DNA of 64,000 bases, taken from the NCBI GenBank assembly GCA_023548195.1, contig JAJHZJ010000496.1:10509570-10573569 (forward strand). Direction: 5' to 3'. Of the stretch, positions 1 to 10,627 are shown piece after piece. Position 1 is the first letter of the stretch, and each line of letters opens with the position of its first letter. The stretch comes from Bettongia penicillata ogilbyi (taxonomy: Eukaryota; Chordata; Mammalia; Diprotodontia; Potoroidae). The notes below the pieces were generated by a model, which ran no database searches, was not told the DNA's origin, and saw only the letters and a program-made list of their open reading frames with translations. A program made the translations under genes and the position numbers.

Positions 1-39
1 CAGCTCCATGGTGTCCTATTCCCAGGAGAAGCAAGACTC

Positions 40-240
40 AGGATCATAGACTTACAACTAGAAGTGACTCGAGAGTGACGTGATCTAGCCCCCTCACTTT
101 ATTCTCATTTGCTGAGAATACCCAGCAAAGGTTTATTGTGTCATGGATAGAAGTGACATCGCTGTTACACAGATAGTAAGTGGTACGGCTAGAATGCAAT
201 CCCAGATGCTCCACCTCTAAGACCACTGCTCTTCTCCTGT
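40..240 (-). repeat. MIR-like SINE remnant
   Basis: Reads as the reverse complement of an old tRNA-derived SINE: a 'ggatcatagacttacaacta' entry, the conserved 'acacagatagtaagtgg' core and a cysteine-to-pyrimidine-rich head towards 240. Heavily diverged. No coding potential. Confidence 0.55.
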
Positions 241-480
241 TTCAAGGGGCTACTGTTATTTTATGCTAAATGATATTAATCATGTTTCCCTGACAGATCA
301 CCAGCCCAAAATTACATGAGCTTCTTCCATTAACACATAGGTCCTCATGAAATGCCCCACTGAAATCCTTACCTTCCATTGCTCAATATATCATGGCACA
401 TCTATATAATATTCTCCCAGTTTTGACTCTGACTTTTACTTTTTATTCTAGTTATCCAGTTACCTAATAAGGTTTTCAGA

Positions 481-670
481 GGCAGTATGGTATAGTACAA
501 GGATGAGGAATCTGTGACTTCAAAGACATATGTGGCCTCAAGGCTGAAGGTTCCCCACCCTTGGTAGTATATAGTCAGTTTTTGTTAATCAAAACTTGGG
601 TTCAAACCTTCATCTTCTAGATAGTGGCTATGTAAGCTTGCACAAGTCTTTTAACATCTTAGTTCCCCAA
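481..670 (+). repeat. MIR SINE split by a small insertion
   Basis: 'ggcagtatggtatagta' opens a MIR and its body resumes near 590 ('tgggttcaaacc ... tggctatgtaagcttgcacaagtc'). The block between, 498-563, does not belong to MIR and looks inserted. Confidence 0.55.
498..563. mobile_element. Miniature hAT-like element (candidate)
   Basis: The two ends are imperfect inverted repeats: 'caaggatgaggaatctgtg' at the left against the complement of 'gaaggttccccacccttg' at the right. It interrupts a MIR. The text resembles the 'ccctgcggcctcgaggccacatgtggcc' family of non-autonomous hAT elements in mammals. The flanking 8-mers (490-497 and 564-571) are similar but not identical. Confidence 0.35.
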
Positions 671-1599
671 GCAGTTCCCTGAGATGATACATTATAGAAG
701 ATATTCCAATCAGGATTGTAGAAAAGATTCCTTATTAGGAACTCTCTACTCCAATAAGAGCATATACAGATCTAGTTAAGGGGGGTAGGGGAGTGATGTG
801 CTACTACATTACCAAAAATCTACTTATTAAAATGAACATCACATAGAATTAGCATAATTGTACTACATGGCAAAAAATCATCAAAAGGCTAAATGGACAT
901 CCTTGTGGCCTTGGGAGTTTCTTGGTCATATCTGAGAATTTCGTATGCTCACAAAGGAAATTAGAGGTAAGGCATAATAAAAGATATCACTCACATCTTC
1001 TAGCAAGTCATTCATGGGTTTTGTTTATGAATTATCAAATTTAGTGAGCTTGAAGATGCAAATAGCTCTGATGATAGGAAATTGACTGCAAAGTCCAATG
1101 ACCCATTCCGTGTTCTGTACATACCTATTGATGTTCATATCCATGGATTGATTTCAGTCCCAGTCATCCTGGCTTCTAATAAGAGGGCTTTTCATACTTT
1201 TCTGTTCATCAAATCCCTACCCCACGCTCTGGGGAAAAAAATTCATTAAACCTTAGGTTACAGCTCATATCACATGTATCTCATATATATTTCCCCAAAA
1301 GGAGAGGGTCTCATGCCTGATTCATAATGCCCCATGTGAGTCAGGCATGAAACAGGTATTTATGCCTATATAATCTGTTTAGAAATGCTAAATGTAAAAC
1401 AAAAAAGCAAACCTCATAGTAAGCATTAACAGAATGACTTAAAATAAGACTCAGCATCTACTGCCAGAATCTGCTAGAGATTAATACTTGAACATCATCA
1501 GAACATACAGTAAATTGGGGGATTGATTAGGCTTTTTGTATTTTACCTTGGCACTTCACTGTCCAAACAACATTCAACTCATGTAGACAGATAGGCAAA
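671..1599. other. Gene-free stretch, mostly unrecognised
   Basis: AT-rich sequence with no recognisable gene or clear repeat. The only local structure seen is a short hairpin at 1312-1349. Confidence 0.5.
1312..1349. other. Short perfect-looking hairpin
   Basis: 'catgcctgattca' (1312-1324) pairs with 'tgagtcaggcatg' (1337-1349). The stem is 13 positions with one wobble and the loop is 12 nt. It could be the relic of a tiny inverted-repeat transposon or chance. Confidence 0.4.
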
Positions 1600-1860
1600 A
1601 ACATCAATCAGGAGACTATTACAATAATGGAGACAAGAGGAGATGAGGTCCTTGAACTAAGATGCTGGTTATAGGAGTGGAGAAAAGGGATTTGATGCAA
1701 GGGATGTGGAAGAAATAGAAAGGAAAAGATTTAGCAACTGACTGACTATTTGCAGTCGGGGAAAGTGAGGATGATAAGGAGAAAAGGGATGGTAGTGCCT
1801 TCAACAGAAATAAGGAAGTCTGAAAGAAGGAAGAGTTTTCAGGAGATAATTGTTTATTTG
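1600..1860 (-). mobile_element. L2-clade LINE fragment
   Basis: Purine-rich strand matching the antisense of the L2 C-terminal reverse transcriptase region: 'gcaactgactgactat', 'gtagtgccttcaacagaaat'. The same text recurs in the longer L2 copies at 22.5 kb and 49.3 kb. Confidence 0.55.
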
Positions 1861-1861
1861 G

Positions 1862-2022
1862 TTTTGGATAAATTAATCTCTCTGAACTTCTCTTTTTCAT
1901 TTACAAATGAAATAATAATGATTTCACAACTACCTCATGAGTTAGTTGTTAGGCTTAAGGGAGAATATGTGTATAGTATTTTGCAAAGCTTAAATAACTA
2001 TGTAAATATCAGTAATTATAAG
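1862..2022 (+). repeat. MIR SINE 3' half
   Basis: 'ttaatctctctgaacttc', then 'acaaatgaaataataatga', ending in 'gtaaatatcagtaattat', which follows the MIR 3' consensus. Confidence 0.6.
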
Positions 2023-2034
2023 AATGATGATGAT

Positions 2035-2245
2035 AATTGTTGAGATTTATACAAAGCCTTAAAGTTGGAAGGTTGGCAAAGCTCTTTACAAACATTGTTT
2101 CATTCCTTACTCAGAAAATTCTTTGAAGTAGTTCCACAGGTATTATGATACCATTTTTAGATGAGGATACTGAGAGAGATCAAATGACTTGTCTACAGCC
2201 ATGCAGCTATAAAATACCACTAATAAAATCTGAACCCAGGGGAAG
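2035..2245 (-). repeat. MIR/THER1 SINE
   Basis: Antisense MIR: 'ggcaaagctctttacaaac', 'ttttagatgaggatactgag', 'aaatgacttgtctacagcc'. It lies tail to tail with the preceding + strand MIR. Confidence 0.65.
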
Positions 2246-2277
2246 TGCACAAAGACATCTTCAAATTTATGGACATT

Positions 2278-2390
2278 TTTTCCATCACTTTAAGTCAAGA
2301 CAATCAGCTAAACAGTAGGTCAAGCCCTGGTTTGTAGCATTCACCAATTTCTGAGGTACAAGTACTCACTTTAGCAATTGGCTCTATGAG
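2278..2390. repeat. Unassigned ~110-bp repeat family, copy A
   Basis: 'tccatcactttaagtcaaga ... acaatcagctaaacagtagg ... gtttgtagcattcaccaatt ... tactcactttagcaattgg' matches blocks at 6366-6475 and 45065-45190. I do not recognise the family. See findings. Confidence 0.5.
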
Positions 2391-2666
2391 ATGGATCCAG
2401 AACAACCTCAAAAACCTCATTACATCTAGTCTGCCCCCACAAACAGACCCCACAATTTTCCTGCCAAGCTACTGGGCATGTCCTCCTCCTCTTCCCTTCC
2501 CATTCCTTTCTACCTTTAGCTCCCAGAGCAATATCAACCCAGTCCAGTTTTTCTAGAAAAGGACACATTACATGATTGCATTTAGGTTCTATTCCCCAAC
2601 CCTTTGACTTCCCCTTTCCTTGGCTACCATTCCCCTACATATTTTGCTGCCCCCTACTATAATTCA

Positions 2667-2886
2667 GGACAGCTAGGTGGTACTGTGGATAGAACACTGG
2701 CCCTTAAGTCAGGAGGACCTGAGTTCATATCCAACCTCAGACCCTTAACCAGGTGTGTGACCCTGACTTAACCCTGACTGCCTCAGTTCCTCATCTGTAA
2801 AATGAGCTGGAGAACGAAATGGCAAGCCACTCCAGTATCTTTGCCAAATGGTGTCACAAAGAGTTGGATGTGACTGAAACAACTAA
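2667..2886 (+). mobile_element. MAR1/WSINE-type marsupial SINE
   Basis: tRNA-derived head 'gacagctaggtggtactgtg' with A/B-box-like spacing, then 'tcaggaggacctgagttca', then an RTE/BovB-related tail 'aaatgagctggagaacgaaa ... caagccactccagtatcttt ... gagttggatgtgactgaaac'. The head-plus-BovB-tail structure is the main evidence for a marsupial genome. Confidence 0.85.
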
Positions 2887-3324
2887 ATACCAACTATAAT
2901 GCAAGCTGTAGCTCTTCTTTATTTGGCTCCCCCTGGTGCTTAGTACAGTGCCCAAAAAACAGTAAACTCTGAATAACTGCTTTGTCATTCATCCATTCAT
3001 TATATATGGGAAGTCAATAGTGTGTTGGGCCTGTAGTTAGGAAGACAAGAGGTCTTCAGTAGTCTCTCAGGTATATAAATGTTATATACCCCACTATATA
3101 AATGTTAATCATTACTGTTGTCATTGTTGTATACATAGAGTTCTAAGAGACTTTTGAGATTATTTAATGTGACTCCTTTCAGTAAGCTGTGGCAGCTGTG
3201 ACACTTGGCCTCTTGGACCACCATTCAGCCAACATTTACCTTGGCAATGTGTTTTTTCTCTAATTATCCCCAATTCTTCCAATATGTATCTTATTTGTAC
3301 ATGCAAAATTTGCATTTTGTCTCT

Positions 3325-3436
3325 CCTAGTAGACTGTGAATACCTTGAATGTAGGAACTGTCTTTTGCCTTTCTTTGTAAGCCCTTTAGCATAGTGCCTG
3401 GTGCATAGTAGGTACTTAATAAATACTTACTGACTG
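3325..3436 (+). mobile_element. L2 LINE 3' end
   Basis: 'gtgaataccttgaatgtagg ... cagtgcctg-like ... tagtaggtacttaataaata' is the conserved L2 3' terminus. A diverged antisense L2 scrap may follow to about 3515. Confidence 0.65.
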
Positions 3437-3721
3437 TGCTAAGTGATGGAGAAACAAGAACAAAGAATGAAGAAATGGTCCTTTCTCTCAGAGAGCTTAC
3501 CCTTACACTTGGAGAGGAATGATAAATTTAATGTCTTCATGACATCAGATCATCTCACAAGGTGGTATTTTGAGGAATTTGTTAATGGATCATGGCTTGA
3601 AGCAGGACAGACTAAGGTGGAATAATAGCATTCCAGTTGGATTTTTGAAGGTTTTAACTAATTTCTTCCCCATTTGATAGGTTACAGTCTACTTCAGGTC
3701 ACATTCTACAATGCCTCCACT

Positions 3722-3900
3722 AAGCAGTTTGCTTTATTGGATAGACGGTAGGACCTGGAGTCAGGAAGACTTCAGTTCAAATACCACCTCAGACACTTTC
3801 TGGCTGTGTGACTTTGGGTAAATCATTTTATTTCTCTGAACCTCACCATCCTTTTTTGTAATATGAAGATGACCTCTAATGTCCTTCTAGCTCAAAACCT
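3722..3900 (+). repeat. MIR SINE
   Basis: 'tggagtcaggaagacttcag', 'tggctgtgtgactttgggta', 'aatcattttatttctctgaa' and 'tctaatgtccttctagctc' follow the whole MIR order from head to tail. Confidence 0.75.
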
Positions 3901-4479
3901 ATTATCCCCTTTTAGGTCCTTCTTGACCCACAGTTCTCACATCACTGACTTGGTCCATATACCCTAACTTTCTTTAGTCTTAGCATCATACCATCTGTCA
4001 TCAATGCTATTTAGTTTCATCTATATGTCATAATTCATTCACATACATGAACATTAGCATGCATGCATATTCCTTTTTTTCTCTATTTATTATAAGCAGC
4101 TCTAGAAACTTAGAGTTATTTTCATCAAAACAATTTGATGCCAAAGGTTTATAAGAGCTTGCAATTGGATAGTCATCCTGATCACAATACTTGAAATTTG
4201 TACAAAATGCTAGAGTTTGCAGAACTCTTTCACAAACATTATTTCAAAAAATGGAACCTTAGAATTTCAGTTATTTAGCTTTTCACTTTGGGAATTAAAG
4301 ATAAGGTCTCCTGTCCTGAAGTCTTACCACAAAATTCCTTACTGCTGGTTTTCTTTTGTAGGAACTTCCTATCAAACTATATGGCCAGGAATACAACATT
4401 TCTAGTAATGGCAAGAGCTAGTACGGGGTCATGTAATGCCCATTTAGCAGCTATGAAAGCCAATGTTTTCAGATAACAG
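3901..4479. other. Gene-free stretch
   Basis: Mostly unrecognised AT-rich DNA. A weak antisense MIR scrap lies near 4195-4255 ('tttgcagaactctttcacaa'). Confidence 0.4.
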
Positions 4480-4785
4480 TCAGAGTGAAATAGTGCCCAT
4501 TTTCCCTTCTTGTTCTATCCTCTCTCAGCTCCATGCCTTTGTTCATATCCTCCATCTCTATCTGTTGAAAGCCTTCCCTACTTCATTCCCCAATTCAGAT
4601 GCCAGTTTCTATATGAAACCTCCTATGGTGCCCCCAGATGAAATTTGTTTCTTCCTCCTTAAATTTCTCATGGCATATTGTCTGGACCTCTCCTCTGTTT
4701 TTAATCACATTTTGCTTTAAATTGTAGTAATTTGTGTATATATCCTTTCTGCATGTTAGACTGGAAGCTACACGAAGTTGGGAAC
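4480..4785 (+). mobile_element. L2 LINE 3' region
   Basis: Pyrimidine-rich L2 3' sequence: 'agctccatgcctttgttcat', 'gaaagccttccctacttc', 'tgtgtatatatcctttctg', 'ttagactggaagct'. It runs into an AC microsatellite. Confidence 0.65.
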
Positions 4786-4788
4786 TAC

Positions 4789-4815
4789 ATACACACACAC
4801 ACACACACCACACAC
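4789..4815. repeat. (AC)n microsatellite
   Basis: About 13 AC units with one interruption, at the 3' edge of an L2 copy. Confidence 0.95.
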
Positions 4816-5600
4816 ATTTTGTATTTTTAGTGACTAAGACATCCTATAAATTATTAAGTATGCATTGGATCAAATCATATTTTTGAACAGTGAGATAAAT
4901 GGTATGCCAATGTTTCCATCTTAGATTGGTTTTTTAAAAATGTCTTCCTTTCATTTAAAAGGCCAAAGCTTTTGAGTGTGATTATGAGCTGGTATTTGGA
5001 ACACTTATTGAGTAGGAGGACATTACTACTGTAGTTTTATAATTTAAAAATTCAACCCTTGTTTTCAGAGGCTGTCACATAACAAGGACTTGGATATACT
5101 GTGCGGAATCTTGCACTTCTCAAGGGCAAGTGGAGATTCATGCCTCCACCCAAATATCTGGGACACACCCTATGTGACACTACCTAGTTTGTTGTCACTG
5201 AAACGCCCATTGAAAGCATTCAGTTTGTGAAACCAAAACAGAAAATGTTTATGTGTTTCTCTGGGGCCCCATCTCAATTGTGACCCTTTGTCACCTACCC
5301 CCCAGGTTCTTGGTTTAGGGGTAGTCATTTATAAACCTATTAGTCATGAGCCCCCACTGATCTTCCTCTTAATAAACCAAACCACATGCCTACAAATTCA
5401 AAGCAACTGGAATTAGATCATGGCAGTCATTGCCAAATGTCCCATCCTCATACACCTACCTTTAGAAGAGTGCTAATCTCACTTTCACTTAACACCTTGG
5501 TGTCTCCAACACAGTATGAGCACATGAGTCATTCATAGCTGGTGCAACAGCCTTTTTGGAGCTCTAGATCCTCACTAATTCACCGGTTTGCCAGCTCCAT
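4816..5600. other. Gene-free stretch
   Basis: No recognisable gene, RNA or repeat; probably unique flanking DNA. Confidence 0.4.
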
Positions 5601-5636
5601 GCCTCTCCCTCTCTCTCCCTCCCTCCCTCCCTTCCT

Positions 5637-5681
<45 letters not shown>

Positions 5682-5682
5682 C
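5601..5682. repeat. CT-rich to (CA)n compound microsatellite
   Basis: (CTCC)/(CCCT) units, then about 15 TC units (5640-5670), then a short CA run. Confidence 0.95.
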
Positions 5683-6365
5683 TCCAATTTTTCTTTCTGC
5701 TCTTTCTCCAGTTATATTGTTATTGGATGGCCATTCACTCCTTGCCTAGTTTCCTGCAGCATTGCTCCTGACCACAAGTTGCTTGCTTCTAGGCAACTTC
5801 TTTCATGAGACTTTCCTCCTTTCCCCTTCCCCAGCAAAATTTCACCATCCTTTTTAATTGGGTATATTTAAAGCTGTTGACTTGTGCAAAGGCTTCTGGG
5901 AGACATAATTACCAAAAGTAAACATGGTGTCTCATTCCTTGAACTTTATCCTGTTATATAAAGGTTCAAGAAAACAAAATTCACTGAAGAGCTCATGGAA
6001 AATGACAACAACTCTCAATAAGCAACCCTTACTTGGAACACATGGCTCCTCTTGTACTTTATCATGGTTCCCAGAAGGAAGCATATGTCCTGCTAACTCT
6101 TCTCCAAAGACAACACTTCTCTGTCATGAGCCCTGTCCATATACAAAGAAAATATTCCCGAGTTTTCCTATCCTAACAAGACATAGATCTAGCATTATAA
6201 CTCAAGCATAGAGGAGAAGGGAACTTCCCTCTGAAGTCTCATCCTTGAGGTGCAGCTCCCACTGTCCTCTGGCTTCCTGAAAATTGATCACCCATCCAGG
6301 GGGTTGCTGATGGTACTTTTAAAAAAAGTAGGCAAGACAAAAGCTTAATCTTAATTATTCACATT
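5683..6365. other. Gene-free stretch
   Basis: No gene or repeat recognised. The short open frames present lack any domain or codon signature. Confidence 0.4.
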
Positions 6366-6475
6366 TTCTTCATCATTTTCTTATGTCTAAACAATCAACA
6401 AGACAAAATACATTCTGATTTGTAGCCTTTGCTAATTGGCAAGGTATAAATGGTTCCACTGAAAATTTAATAAAA
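6366..6475. repeat. Unassigned ~110-bp repeat family, copy B
   Basis: 'ttcatcattttcttatgtct', 'aaacaatcaacaagacaaaa', 'gatttgtagcctttgctaat', 'ccactgaaaatttaataaa': same order of blocks and same orientation as copies A and C. Confidence 0.5.
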
Positions 6476-6684
6476 ACTGGCACCAGAACACATCCTTGAT
6501 CCAGCTGTGTATTTGAAGAATTTTAATGAAGGAGAATGAACTCATTGCTCTTGTTATAATCCATTCCATCCTTGGCACAGCTCTCAGTTGTTAGGAAATT
6601 GTTTCTTCTATAGAGTACAAATACATCTGTCTGCAACTTTGGCCCATTTTTTCTACCTCTATCCTCTGGGGTCTACCATGCTTA

Positions 6685-6875
6685 CATGGCATGGTGGAGT
6701 GAAAATAAGATTGAATTTGAAGGCTAAGATCCTGTGTTCAAATCCTACCTGTTATACTTATGACCTTGTAATTAACTTCTCTGTGTCTCTGTTTCTTTAT
6801 ATGTAAAAAAAAAAAAATGGGGGGAAGGGAAAGGCGATTGAACTATATAGCCTTTAAGATCTCTTCCAGATCAAG
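6685..6875 (+). repeat. MIR SINE
   Basis: 'tggcatggtggagtgaaaat', 'tgtgttcaaatcctacctg', 'ttaacttctctgtgtctctg', an A-run at 6807-6818 where MIR normally reads 'taaaatggg', then 'agatctcttccagatc'. Confidence 0.65.
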
Positions 6876-7227
6876 AGGGGAAGGAAAGGGGAAAAAAATT
6901 TGAAGTCAAAATCTTGTAAAAATCAAAAATAAAACAATTGTCTTTTCACAAAATTAGAAAAAATTAAGGTAGCATTAAAAATATTTTTAAAAGATTCCTT
7001 CCAGATCTAAATCTATAATTCCTTTGTTCACATGAACTCTTCAATCTGAAGAAAGTTATCAAGTCCCCATTATATTTTCTCTTCCCTAACCCCTATAAAT
7101 TTTGATTTTCTGTCCTATCTTGTCCTGGTCCCCTTCTTCTTGATCTGCTCCAGACTCAGCGTCCTCCCTAAAATGAACTAAAACCAACAGTCCAGACTTG
7201 CTCTGACCAGAGCAGAGTACAACAAAA

Positions 7228-7336
7228 TCAAGTCAACAAGTCAAAAAGCATTTATTAAATACCTGCCAAGCACCGTACTGAGGTCTGGGGATACAAAGGC
7301 AAAAGATAGTCCCTGCCCTCAAGGAACTCATCATCT
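7228..7336 (-). mobile_element. L2 LINE 3' end nested in CR1/L3
   Basis: 'aaagcatttattaaatacct', 'ctggggatacaaaggcaaaa', 'tccctgccctcaaggaactc' is the reverse complement of the L2 terminus. CR1/L3 text resumes on both sides. Confidence 0.75.
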
Positions 7337-7507
7337 AAAGAATGTTGTATTTTCTCCCTCTCTCTGGACACTATGCCTCTCTAATTGTCCTAGGATAGCA
7401 TTATATTGGGGAGGCTTTTGTGTTGTACTGTTAACTCATGTTGGACTTGCTGTCTACTAAAATATAAAGACCTTTTTCAGGTTAATTGTTATATACCTGT
7501 GCTCTCC

Positions 7508-7750
7508 AGAGGGCCACTAGATGTTGCTGTGGACAGACCTGGAATCAGGAAAACTCGTCTTCCTGAGTTCAAATCAGGCCTCAGATGCTTACTAACTGTC
7601 TAACCCTGGGTGAGTCATTTAACCCTATTTGCCTCAGTTCCCTCATCAGTAAAATGAGTTGGAGAAGAAAATGACAAACCATTCTGGTACTTCTGCAAAG
7701 AAAACCTGAAATGAGGTCATGTAGAGTCAGACACAACTGAACAACAAAAA
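7508..7750 (+). mobile_element. MAR1-type SINE nested in CR1/L3
   Basis: Head 'gagggccactagatgttgct' (diverged), 'tgagttcaaatcaggcctca', then the BovB-like tail 'aaaatgagttggagaagaaa' and 'gtcagacacaactgaacaac'. CR1/L3 sequence flanks it. Confidence 0.8.
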
Positions 7751-8184
7751 CTATGTTCTGTTTGTGAATACTTTTTTGATCCAACTGTAAACATTTTATA
7801 TATTCATATTCAGTTTCATCAGAGTAGATTTGGCCGATCATTTTTGCCTATCAAGAAAATCTTGGAAACCTAATTCTGTCATGCAACATATTAGCTGTTC
7901 CTCACAGCTTTGGGTCATCTGTAAAATTAATTTGTTTCAGTCACATAACACTACAGTCTCTTTTCTACTCCCTCCTCAGGCTGGCAGTGCATTGCCAGAT
8001 AGGACTTTTCAGAAACCAAGGTCCTTTCAAATAGTGTTGCTGCCTCCTCAGAAACAAAATGACCAAAGTCTTAGGTGCAGTTTCATTGAATATAACACAT
8101 CTAGGTAATTGATTCAGTCTTTCCAGAGATGGTAATGTCTTCTCATTTCACTATCAATATACCTTAAGTCAATAGCACATTCAA

Positions 8185-8965
8185 TTGAATTCAAAAAACA
8201 TTTATTAAATGTCTACCATCTGGCCAAGCGCTGTGCTATACTAATAATATAATAACAATAATAATAGCTTTATATAGCACTTTAAATTTTGCGAATAATT
8301 TTGTATTTATTACTATCTCCTTTGATACTTGTAACCGCTTAGTGAGATAAGCAATATTATTTTCCTCCATTTTACAGATTAGGAAACTGAGACTGGGTGG
8401 GGTTCAAGTGACTTGTCCAGAGACACATAGTTAGTATCAGGCATAATTTAAACTCAGATCTTCCTTACTCCAAGTTCAGTATTCTATTTACTATATCACC
8501 CACTTACCACTACTGCAAAGACCAAAATTAAACAGCCTCTGCCCTCAAGAGTCTTACATTCAACTGAGGGGGGAAAATTCCTAAATTAGTAAATACCACC
8601 TATACACAGTTATTCAAGGATATGGGGGCACTCTAACATCTCAGAGATCCGGAAAGACTTCTTTTAGGAAGTATCTGAGCTTATTCTTGAAGAGAAGTAG
8701 GAACTGCAAGAGGCTGAGATGAAGGAAAGGATTCCTGCAAGGAGAGCCAAATTGGGCAAAAGCTTAGAGGTAGGAGATGGAATGTTGTCAGCAGCAAATA
8801 GTGAGAGAGCCAGTTTGACCAGAACTTAAGCTTAGGAGTGGGAGTAATACATAATAAGCCCAGGGGAAAGGGTGGAGCTAGATTATGTTGGCATTAAATG
8901 CCAAATGGAGGAATTTATGTAGACAGTTGGACAAGTTAGGGATTCTTCTGACTACTAGAAAGTTG
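8185..8965 (-). mobile_element. L2 LINE interrupted by a MIR
   Basis: 3' terminus at 8185 ('aaacatttattaaatgtcta'). It resumes after the MIR at 8508 with 'cctctgccctcaagagtctt' and extends into 'ttggcattaaatgccaaatg', matching L2 antisense order. Confidence 0.7.
8241..8507 (-). repeat. MIR/THER1 SINE inside L2
   Basis: 'taatagctttatatagcact', 'ttttacagattaggaaactg', 'aagtgacttgtccagagac', 'aaactcagatcttccttact'. Near full length and clearly younger than the L2 it splits. Confidence 0.8.
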
Positions 8966-8967
8966 TT

Positions 8968-9155
8968 ATTGCCGTTGTTATAGGTGTTGTTATTATCTCC
9001 ATTTTATTAGATGAGGAAACTGAGGCAGACAAAGGTTAAATGATTTGTCCAGGACCACACAGCTAGTAAGTATGAGACAGAATTCAAACTCAGATTTTCT
9101 TGACTCCAAGGCTAGCACTCTATCCATTTATGGCACTCTATCTACTTCCTGAAAC
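8968..9155 (-). repeat. MIR SINE
   Basis: 'attagatgaggaaactgagg', 'caggaccacacagctagtaa', 'ttgactccaaggctagcact'. Confidence 0.75.
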
Positions 9156-9169
9156 AGAACCTGATATCC

Positions 9170-9315
9170 TCCTTTTCATAGGATCATTGCATTATATATT
9201 TTGAGCTAAAGGGCACTTCTAAGGCTATCTAGTTCAACTCCTTCATTTTAAAGTTGAAAAAACTGAGACCCAAAAGGTCACTCAAGTAGTAAGCATCAGA
9301 AGTAGAATTTGAATA
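9170..9315 (-). repeat. MIR-like SINE
   Basis: 'gagctaaagggcacttcta', 'tatctagttcaactccttca', 'gaaaaaactgagacccaaaa': the 'agctggaaggga ... gtccaac' SINE subtype, antisense. Confidence 0.6.
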
Positions 9316-9319
9316 ATAA

Positions 9320-9838
9320 ACTCCAGTGATTCTCTGTTGCTTCCAGGATCAAATATAAAATCCTCTTTTTGATATCCAGTGCCCTTCATCACCTGCTGCT
9401 ACCTCCTTTCCAGTCTTCTTACACATTACTATTCACTGTGAACTCTTCAATCCAGTTGACTGTTCCACAAACAAGACATTCTACCTCTTGTATCCCAGCA
9501 TTTTCTCTAGCTATGCCCCATGCTTGGAATGCTCTCATTTCTCATCTCTACCTCGTGGCTTCCCTGGATTCCTTCAAGTCCCAACTAAATCCTATCTTCC
9601 ACAGGAAACCTTTACCAACCCCTCCTAATTTGAGGGCCTTCCTTCTTTTAATAATTTCCTATATCTTCTATACAACTTGAACATACATAATTCTTTGTTT
9701 ATTGTATCTCCCATTAGAATGTGGGCTCCTTGGAGGCAGGGACTATCTTTTCATTCTTTCTGATCCCTCTTCAGTTCCAGTGCTTGGCACATTTTAAGTG
9801 CTTAGTAAATGCTTATTAACTGACTCATTGAACCTAGG
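9320..9838 (+). mobile_element. L2 LINE 3' region
   Basis: Continuous L2 3' sequence: 'tctctgttgcttccaggatc', 'ccatgcttggaatgctctca', 'attagaatgtgggctccttg', ending 'agtaaatgcttattaactga'. The 103-codon frame inside it is a relic of the LINE C-terminus or 3' UTR. Confidence 0.85.
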
Positions 9839-10504
9839 ATCCTTCTGACCCCAAAGTCAATACTCTTTTCAGTGCACAGTTATAGAAAATGCAGTCAAAT
9901 ATTCATTAAATTATTCTTCCAAAGAAAAAAAAGGTTTGTCTGATTGGCACCCCTCCAATCCTTCAAGGGGCTATAATTTTATCAGTGTGACTCTCAAAGG
10001 TCATGTTGCCTGGGTATTAATCAAGAGTTATTTAGTTAAGTTGGGCCATCCCTGGGGCCATACTTGAAGCTTTTCTAGCCTGCTAGGAGTAGTTAGGCCC
10101 TGTACATCATTGTGTAGAGAAAGGACGCTTACACAACTGGCACTGCCTTTGAGAACCCAGGGTTATATTCACACAAAGATTAAGCTTTGGAAGGTAGAGG
10201 ATGACAGTTACCTTGATAACCACCTTCCTCCTCATCTATCTAGCAGTGGGGTGGCTAGATATATTTCTTTCAAATATTCTTTCATAAATATATTTGCCAT
10301 TTTCTAGGTGACAGAATTGTCCTGGTTTTGAAAAAGGAATCATGGAAACTGGAGAGGCAATTCTCTATTGCAAATTTTGAACAAAATTCTGCATGGTCCA
10401 CTACATTTCACAACATCCTTTGAGCACCTGTGTTCGGAAGATGGTGACCAGCTGTTTTCTATGTCCAGTAAAGAGAGAATTAGAGGAAATGCCTTAAACT
10501 ACAG
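9839..10504. other. Gene-free stretch
   Basis: No gene or clear repeat. Short frames of 60-70 codons show nothing beyond chance. Confidence 0.4.
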
Positions 10505-10625
10505 CACGAGGGACTTGGATGTAAGGAAATTTCCTGACATTGAGATCTGTTTTTTTTTTAAACCAACTTGTATGGGTTTGTAAGGGAATCTATGAAATAT
10601 TCTCCCATGGAAGTCTTTGAAAGAC
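10505..10625 (+). mobile_element. Possible CR1/L3 3' fragment
   Basis: 'gacttggatgtaaggaaatt ... cctgacattgagatctg' and 'gaagtctttgaaagactgtc' resemble the CR1/L3 tail text seen at 44.3 kb and 56.9 kb. Weak. Confidence 0.35.
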
Positions 10626-10627
10626 TG

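Larger units (their letters stand above)
7160..7960 (-). mobile_element. CR1/L3 LINE, broken by two insertions
   Basis: Antisense of the CR1/L3 reverse transcriptase C-terminal half: 'tctgaccagagcagagtac' (complement of the 'actctgccctggtcagacc' signature), 'ggacactatgcctctct', and further 5' 'attagctgttcctcacagct' with 'gggtcatctgtaaaatta'. An L2 scrap (7228-7336) and a MAR1 SINE (7508-7750) split it. Confidence 0.65.

Noticed and set aside
2667..2886. tRNA gene (tRNA-like head)
   Set aside because: The head continues into a BovB-like tail and recurs as a diverged SINE at 7.5, 17.9 and 21.0 kb; no intact cloverleaf.
7160..7960. CR1/L3 fragment initially read as + strand
   Set aside because: Its signatures are the complement of the sense RT text at 11.3 and 43-44 kb, so it was reassigned to the minus strand.
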